Origin: Nitrospinota bacterium
GTDB taxonomy: Bacteria; Nitrospinota_A; UBA7883; JACRLM01
Length of the DNA: 64,000 nt
Assembly (NCBI GenBank): GCA_016208975.1
Contig: JACQXA010000002.1
Location: forward strand, 138,848-202,847
Direction: 5' to 3'
Shown here in pieces: positions 59,438 to 64,000 of the stretch. Every line of letters begins with the position of its first letter. Position 1 is the stretch's first letter. A model generated the notes under the pieces. That model was not told the DNA's origin. It ran no database searches and saw only the letters and a program-made list of their open reading frames with translations. Position numbers and translations under genes: made by a program.

Positions 59438-60411
59438 CCCATGGCGGTTATGTATTCGCCCAGTTCTTTTTCCATGTAGCTTCTCGCCTTGGGCTCCAGG
59501 CTGTTTTCCCAATTGTTCACCTGATCAATGGATAAGTTCACTCCGCCGCCGGAAGGGTAGGGATACCCCGATTTATCCACGCCGATAGCTTCGGCTATTA
59601 CGCCGAACCACTCATCCCACGCCTCCCGGCCGGAAGCTATTTCCTCCAGCTTTATTTCCATGTAATAGTTCGACTTCAAATCCACCTTTGAGCGCAAATG
59701 GAACCACCGCCGGTAAACCGGCTTTAGTATATATTCGCAAACGTCCTCCACCTTGTCCGGAGCCCATGGCATACGCATAAGAGAATAGGCCACGCCTCGC
59801 GGATCCCTCTTGATGTGGATGAAAGCGCAGTCCGGAAAAAGTTCATAAAGAAAATCAATGTCCAGTATGTTGTGCGGCGTCTTTTCGCACCAGGTCTTTT
59901 TCCCCGCCTTTTTCGTGGCGGCCATAAACACGTTATCCACGAACCTTGCGGCGTGGGCGGTTAATTCGCCCCTGTCCGGGAAATACGCGGGGAGTGTCCA
60001 TAAAATGGAGGACTTCTGCGATGGATGATAAAAATTAACGCCCAATGGCGGAATACTTCTGACAAACTGCGCACCGCGAAACTTGGAGACAAATTCATCC
60101 AGTTCCCGCAGATAAACGGGCAGGTCCACATATTGTTCCACGCAATGCGCCCCCCACCGCTCCGAAAAGCTGTCCGTAAGCTGGCGGCGCAGGAAGTGGT
60201 CGAACTCCCGCGCTACGTCCCTTGCCCTTGTGAAGGAGTATGAAACCGTAAGCGCGTCCACCAGATCTTTCAGTCCATGGGAGTCTATGATGAACCGCGT
60301 TTCAGTTGGAATGGCGTAAACCTCAGGGTGCGTTCCGATAAGGTAATTCATTATGGATGTGCCGGAACGGCCCGTGCCGCCCACGAAAATGCGCTTGGGA
60401 GTTACATACAT
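59428..60411 (-). CDS. PAPS-dependent sulfotransferase
   Basis: I set the start at ATG 60411, behind AAAGGA, since the longer frame adds an unlikely 29-residue lead. The 327-residue protein has RIFVGGTGRSGTSIMNYL (5'-phosphosulfate loop) near the N-terminus and FIHIKRDPRGVAYSL (3'-phosphate site) at about residue 200. KKTWCEKTPHNI is found in glycan sulfotransferases of the Sulfotransfer_3 type. It would sulfate a surface saccharide using PAPS. It is transcribed against the operon and separated by 129 bases from the C1q-like gene. Confidence 0.85.
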   Translation of the reverse strand: MYVTPKRIFVGGTGRSGTSIMNYLIGTHPEVYAIPTETRFIIDSHGLKDLVDALTVSYSFTRARDVAREFDHFLRRQLTDSFSERWGAHCVEQYVDLPVYLRELDEFVSKFRGAQFVRSIPPLGVNFYHPSQKSSILWTLPAYFPDRGELTAHAARFVDNVFMAATKKAGKKTWCEKTPHNILDIDFLYELFPDCAFIHIKRDPRGVAYSLMRMPWAPDKVEDVCEYILKPVYRRWFHLRSKVDLKSNYYMEIKLEEIASGREAWDEWFGVIAEAIGVDKSGYPYPSGGGVNLSIDQVNNWENSLEPKARSYMEKELGEYITAMGYS

Positions 60412-60540
60412 TACATTTCCTTTTGCACCAAGTGCATTCAGGTTTATCGAAAGCTCATGGCTATACACACTGGCCAGATAAATACTTGATGAAATCAATA
60501 CAACTAAGCGAACAAAGCATGTTGCGCCGTTGGATCAATT

Positions 60541-60975
60541 TCAGGAAACTTGGAAGCCAGCCAAGAAAGTAGTTGATGCGTCTTGTAAAACCGTTGCCGC
60601 AAGGTTGGCGAACACCTGCATTGTTATAAAATCCCCTTTGTTGCACGAAACAAGCGTTGATGCCATAGGGTATGAAAGCGTAGCGCCTGCCTGGACATTT
60701 GTCCTGCCTTGGCCCTTTATAACGCCGTTAACAAGAATGAAAGCATATGCGTCACCAGGCACAGGATTTGCCGCTATCTTCCACTCTGCATTGAAGAAAT
60801 AAAGTCCATCAAACGGTATAACATATCTGCTATTCGCTAGGTCAGCCTTTGACATATTGTCTATTTCAGCGGCCTGCCACGTCACTGTGGTTGTCGTCAT
60901 CCCAGTGATAGCCTGATCAGCGGTCTTTACGAGCTTAAACGATGGCGTAATTAATACGCCCTTGTAGCATTCCAT
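60541..60975 (-). CDS. C1q/TNF-like jelly-roll protein
   Basis: The 144-residue product resembles the C1q globular domain: SRYVIPFDGLYFFNAEWKI, DAYAFILVNGVIKGQG, QAGATLSYPMASTLVSCNKGDFITMQVFAN and AGFQVS follow the ten-strand pattern of that fold. Such stand-alone domains in bacteria are found in exported, spore-coat or phage receptor-binding proteins. There is no signal peptide. GGAGG lies 5 bases before the ATG and a near-consensus promoter is 53 bases upstream. The gene is more AT-rich than its neighbours, which suggests transfer, possibly from a phage. Confidence 0.6.
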   Translation of the reverse strand: MECYKGVLITPSFKLVKTADQAITGMTTTTVTWQAAEIDNMSKADLANSRYVIPFDGLYFFNAEWKIAANPVPGDAYAFILVNGVIKGQGRTNVQAGATLSYPMASTLVSCNKGDFITMQVFANLAATVLQDASTTFLAGFQVS

Positions 60976-61027
60976 GGCGCCTCCATATAAATATGAATAA
61001 AAGTATAATAGTAGCGTACCAGCGCCG

Positions 61028-61057
61028 ATTATATCTATCCCAAAAAGGACGCGTCAA
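61028..61057 (-). promoter_or_regulatory. Sigma-70-type promoter for the C1q-like gene
   Basis: On the minus strand TTGACG (61052-61057) and a perfect TATAAT (61028-61033) are 18 bases apart, about 50 bases before the start at 60975. This is one of the clearest promoters in the window and implies that this small gene is transcribed on its own, at a good level. Confidence 0.65.
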
Positions 61058-61079
61058 TGCTTATTGCGATTTATCCATG

Positions 61080-61223
61080 TTAGCGACTCCTTTTCCATCC
61101 TCTTATCGTCACGCCTCGGATGTACCTGTCCTCCTCGTTAGAGAGGGGCCGGCGCATGACCAATGCGTCCGCCAGGGTGTAGTCCAGCCCGTTTTTGCCA
61201 AACCAGTAGGCTATTTCCTCCAT
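61080..61223 (-). CDS. Small ORF, 47 residues, in frame just after the NHL-protein stop
   Basis: An ATG at 61223 opens a 47-codon frame (MEEIAYWFGKNGLDYTLADA to IRGWKRSR) with protein-like composition. It is in the same frame as the large NHL protein, and the nine codons between the two also lack stops, so the TAA at 61251-61253 is the only barrier between them. It could be a separate small protein, a tail lost by a stop mutation, or a readthrough extension. No ribosome site is evident. Confidence 0.4.
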   Translation of the reverse strand: MEEIAYWFGKNGLDYTLADALVMRRPLSNEEDRYIRGVTIRGWKRSR

Positions 61224-61250
61224 GGACGGCGGATGAAAGAAAGCGACAAT

Positions 61251-64000
61251 TTACGCATAGCTCTCCGTTTTAAAAATATGCAACTGCGCGTTGCTCCTGT
61301 CGGTCAGCGCCAAATCCCCACCGGCGAAAGTATAGCCCCGCTTTCCGGACAGATAGCCGCAGTGGATGTGCTTTGCCGTGGCGCCCTGCTTAAGCGATGT
61401 TATCTGGTACACCAGGTCTCCGTGGGGGCCGTACACCTGCATGCCTATGCCCCTGGCGTTAGTTACATAAAGCAACCCGCTGTCATCATGCGCCACACCA
61501 GAGGGGGTTACGCTGAGACGCGATTGGATTATTCTGGTGTCGCCGGTTTTTAAATTCACGCTGTGGATCAGGTTTTCCATCCAGTATGTCAGCGCCAGCT
61601 CACCCTCATGATGTGAAATATCGCTTATCTGGCCGTCTGGCGCGGCTACCGGCTCGCTCTTCGTGAAATCCCTGTCCGCCAGCCATACGTTCTGCCCGCC
61701 GCTTTTTTCCCCCATTAATCCGGTCATCACAAATCCGGAGGAGTTATTCGAGGTTAGCCTGAAAGGCGTTTCCGGTAGCTGGCATTTTATTTCGCCGGTA
61801 TAATCCCGCGCATGGCCGGTTTCCAGGTTTAACAACCTTACGCCTCCGCTTTTATATGGCGGCTTGTCCGCGACCAGGGTTAGAAGCGCCTCACGCTGGT
61901 TGACCAGCTCCACGTCGCCTATACTGAATCCCGGCTCAGCGAAAACCGGTTTCAAACCGGCCCTGTCCGGCGCAATAAGGAAAAGCGCGCCATTTATATC
62001 CGCCACAAGGATTCCGAATCCCGGCGCCATCTTCGCCTTATAAGGATGCAAAGGAGCTCCAGTGTCTGGATGAACAAGCGAAAGGCTTGTAACATATCGC
62101 AGGCCCGCGCCCGCCGGTGGCGGTTCTTTACCGGCGCTCTTTAACGCTTCCGCCACAGACTGCCCGATGGAGAGCGTTACGGAGCGGTCCTTCGTTTCCA
62201 TCAGCGCCCGTTGCGTGCGCCCCAGATTATCCCACTCTTTTTTCGCCGCCGGGTCGGAAGCAACCTGTGGGGCGAACTTGTTTATCAGCTCGTCCGCTGT
62301 GGCTATCGCCCCGCATATCTGAAGCCGCTTCACAAGTTCCCGGGCGTTCAGCTGGTCTTGGACCTCTTTTACGGCAGGCGCCAGCGCCGCCCCCAGGGCT
62401 TCGTTCCCCTCGCCATGGCGGAACATCAGGTCGAACATTGAAATGGCATACCAATGCCGTTCACCGGATGTCCCGGATTCAATCCCGTGCCGGTAAACCA
62501 TCCGGGCGGTCTGGTAATGGCCCCATTCCTCGCTTATCTGGGCGATAAGCGTCAACACTTTGTTCACAAGCTCTGTCTGGTCTGGCCGGAAAGGCTCAAG
62601 CCTTGGGCGCAAGGTTTTTTCATCTTCCAGTCCATCCGCTTTAAACGCGGCGTCCAGCCTGCCGATGGCTTTCGACATCAGGCTGATATGGTCCCGCAGG
62701 AACAAGATCACGGCGAAAGCGTGCAGGGCCGCCTGCGGGTTCACATTCTGGGGTGAAGATAATCTCTCCCGCAGGTATTGCGCCACGTCCGTATAGTCTT
62801 TCCGGCGCTGGGCGTATTCGCTGTTAAACAGCTCCAAAAACCCGGCCCGCTCAGGCGCAAGCGCCTCGCTATCCTTTCCCGTGAGAACATCGCATATCCC
62901 GTTCAAATCCCCCGCCAGGGCGTGGCGAAGGGCGATCCGCGTTTGCTGGGACGCCTTATACTGCACCCGTTCCCAATTGGCCAGTTTCGCCGGGTCGTCG
63001 GAACCGCCCCCCTTCTTCTTGCCCGCCCGCCACTCGTCCATTAAATCGTAACGCCGCACAAGGGCCTGGAACATTTCCCCCTCGATGGTGTTCAGCTTTG
63101 TGGCGGCGGCTACGGCGGACTTTTTGGCCGTAGCCAAAAACGTCTTCGCCTTCGAAAGGGTTTCGGCGCCGCTGGCGCTGGCCGCAAGATATGACAACCA
63201 TCGCCCGCACCCGCTCTCGGTCCAGTTGTTGGGAGTATCGGCGAACTCGCCGTCCCCGGGGAAGGCTTGCGGGGCGGGGTTCCTGCTGGCCCCGGGTGTG
63301 ATGGAAAGCCTGTATCGCCGGATAATCCCCTTTTCCCCATCGGCGATAACAAGCTGTGTTTCGCCATTGGCGCCCTTATAAGCGGAAAAGGCGCTGGTGT
63401 TGATGATGGCGCCGTTCAGGCAGGTCTCGTCTGAAATCCACATACCGGACGTATCGGCCACGCGGAAGGCGGAGTTCAGGCTCTTGATCAAAAATAAATC
63501 CTCGCCCAGCGCCGCTACCGCCAATGGATAGGTATAAGGCGGTTTGCCGTTCACATCCAGCTTTATAAGCCCCGTGGCTGTCCCATCCGGGCCGAATTTA
63601 ATGACGCGCCGGTTGCCGGTGTCGGCAATCACAAAATCGCCGCTGGAGAGCCGCGCAAACCCCATGGGGAACTTTAATCCGCGAACCGCTGGCGCGTTAC
63701 CCAAAACCGTTTCGGCCGGGTCGTTCATGGCCTCCTCATCCGCCACGCCCAGCCTCTTGCCGAACTGCGTTATCAGCCTCCCGTCCAGCGAGTGTTTCTT
63801 TACCCGGTGGTTGCACCGGTCAAGGACCCATATGGCGGAGCCATCGGCGATAACGCCCACCGGCTCGTCAAACTGGCCGTCTCCATCGCCGATGGAGCCG
63901 GACGCGGCAATAAAGTTCCCGTCCATATCGAACCGCTGGATGCGATGGTTCCAACCGTCACAAACCACCAGCTCGCTTACCGGGCCGTTTTGGACAATGG
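61251..64000 (-). CDS. Large NHL/beta-propeller-repeat protein (5' end beyond window)
   Basis: The frame is open to the right edge, so the N-terminus is missing; at least 916 residues are present. The first 250 carry NHL-type repeats (CDGWNHRIQRFDMDGNF, DRCNHRVKKHSLDGRL, ADTGNRRVIKFGPDG). A helical middle of about 300 residues with TPR-like spacing follows (AQISEEWGHYQTARMVYRHG), then a second propeller-like section (LVADINGALFLIAPDR, GLLYVTNARGIGMQVYGPHG). Proteins of this sort are scaffolds or sensors outside the cytoplasm. Without its N-terminus, export cannot be judged. No link with the glycan genes is evident. Confidence 0.75.
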   Translation of the reverse strand, partial: IVQNGPVSELVVCDGWNHRIQRFDMDGNFIAASGSIGDGDGQFDEPVGVIADGSAIWVLDRCNHRVKKHSLDGRLITQFGKRLGVADEEAMNDPAETVLGNAPAVRGLKFPMGFARLSSGDFVIADTGNRRVIKFGPDGTATGLIKLDVNGKPPYTYPLAVAALGEDLFLIKSLNSAFRVADTSGMWISDETCLNGAIINTSAFSAYKGANGETQLVIADGEKGIIRRYRLSITPGASRNPAPQAFPGDGEFADTPNNWTESGCGRWLSYLAASASGAETLSKAKTFLATAKKSAVAAATKLNTIEGEMFQALVRRYDLMDEWRAGKKKGGGSDDPAKLANWERVQYKASQQTRIALRHALAGDLNGICDVLTGKDSEALAPERAGFLELFNSEYAQRRKDYTDVAQYLRERLSSPQNVNPQAALHAFAVILFLRDHISLMSKAIGRLDAAFKADGLEDEKTLRPRLEPFRPDQTELVNKVLTLIAQISEEWGHYQTARMVYRHGIESGTSGERHWYAISMFDLMFRHGEGNEALGAALAPAVKEVQDQLNARELVKRLQICGAIATADELINKFAPQVASDPAAKKEWDNLGRTQRALMETKDRSVTLSIGQSVAEALKSAGKEPPPAGAGLRYVTSLSLVHPDTGAPLHPYKAKMAPGFGILVADINGALFLIAPDRAGLKPVFAEPGFSIGDVELVNQREALLTLVADKPPYKSGGVRLLNLETGHARDYTGEIKCQLPETPFRLTSNNSSGFVMTGLMGEKSGGQNVWLADRDFTKSEPVAAPDGQISDISHHEGELALTYWMENLIHSVNLKTGDTRIIQSRLSVTPSGVAHDDSGLLYVTNARGIGMQVYGPHGDLVYQITSLKQGATAKHIHCGYLSGKRGYTFAGGDLALTDRSNAQLHIFKTESYA

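Noticed and set aside
60993-61553. 186-codon plus-strand frame
   Set aside because: It is the shadow of the minus-strand NHL gene and crosses the C1q promoter on the wrong strand.

Overview
This 64 kb window is a surface-glycan region of a Gram-negative bacterium. It is fairly GC-rich (near 60 percent by eye). The evidence is an O-antigen-ligase-type membrane protein, heptose-type sugar phosphate enzymes, nucleotide-sugar enzymes, a lipoprotein with a lipobox and many glycan-tailoring enzymes. No rRNA, tRNA or CRISPR array was seen, so I do not place it in a phylum. Genes are packed in long directons with ATGA/TGATG overlaps, as in large operons.

Layout. 1-2620: end of a plus-strand nucleotide-sugar operon (epimerase, PLP aminotransferase, GmhA-like isomerase). 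2621-4344: a short inverted-repeat mobile element, then a ParA/ribbon-helix-helix pair behind a strong promoter, CATAATGG-type repeats and a perfect palindrome. 4379-13662: minus-strand run of membrane and SGNH proteins with an O-antigen-ligase-like protein and a flippase-like LPG-synthase-TM protein. 13855-15886: polyprenyl-phosphate-type glycosyltransferase and epimerase. 15904-18234: ankyrin lipoprotein. 18325-22148: B12 radical SAM protein, a protein of an unnamed MKFHF family, and a degenerate SGNH protein. 22333-22483: a second mobile element with an 8-bp target duplication. 22682-41354: an 18-gene plus-strand operon with a heptose-type nucleotidyltransferase/kinase fusion in reversed domain order, SIS isomerase, deoxyhypusine-synthase-like protein, four radical SAM proteins, HAD, APH-type kinase, split transketolase, four methyltransferase-type proteins, an RmlD-like reductase and two MKFHF proteins. 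41351-46170: minus-strand asparagine synthetase with an inserted Rossmann-like domain, and a CgeB-like glycosyltransferase fused to an MKFHF-type domain. 46285-59437: plus-strand operon of amino-sugar genes followed by a cassette matching the phosphoramidate pathway of Campylobacter jejuni capsule. 59428-64000: sulfotransferase, a C1q-like protein with its own promoter, and a large NHL-repeat protein cut by the right edge.

The most interesting part is 51061-58172: methyltransferase, PEP-synthase-like L-glutamine kinase, class I amidotransferase, cytidylyltransferase, methyltransferase, CDP-glycerol-transferase-like protein and CysC-like kinase. The core is in the same order as Cj1420/1419-1418-1417-1416-1415. 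I infer that this organism decorates its surface glycan with a phosphoramidate, possibly methylated. The second theme is domain shuffling: one small Rossmann-like domain appears at the end of several methyltransferases and MKFHF proteins and inside an asparagine synthetase, all within about 11 kb.
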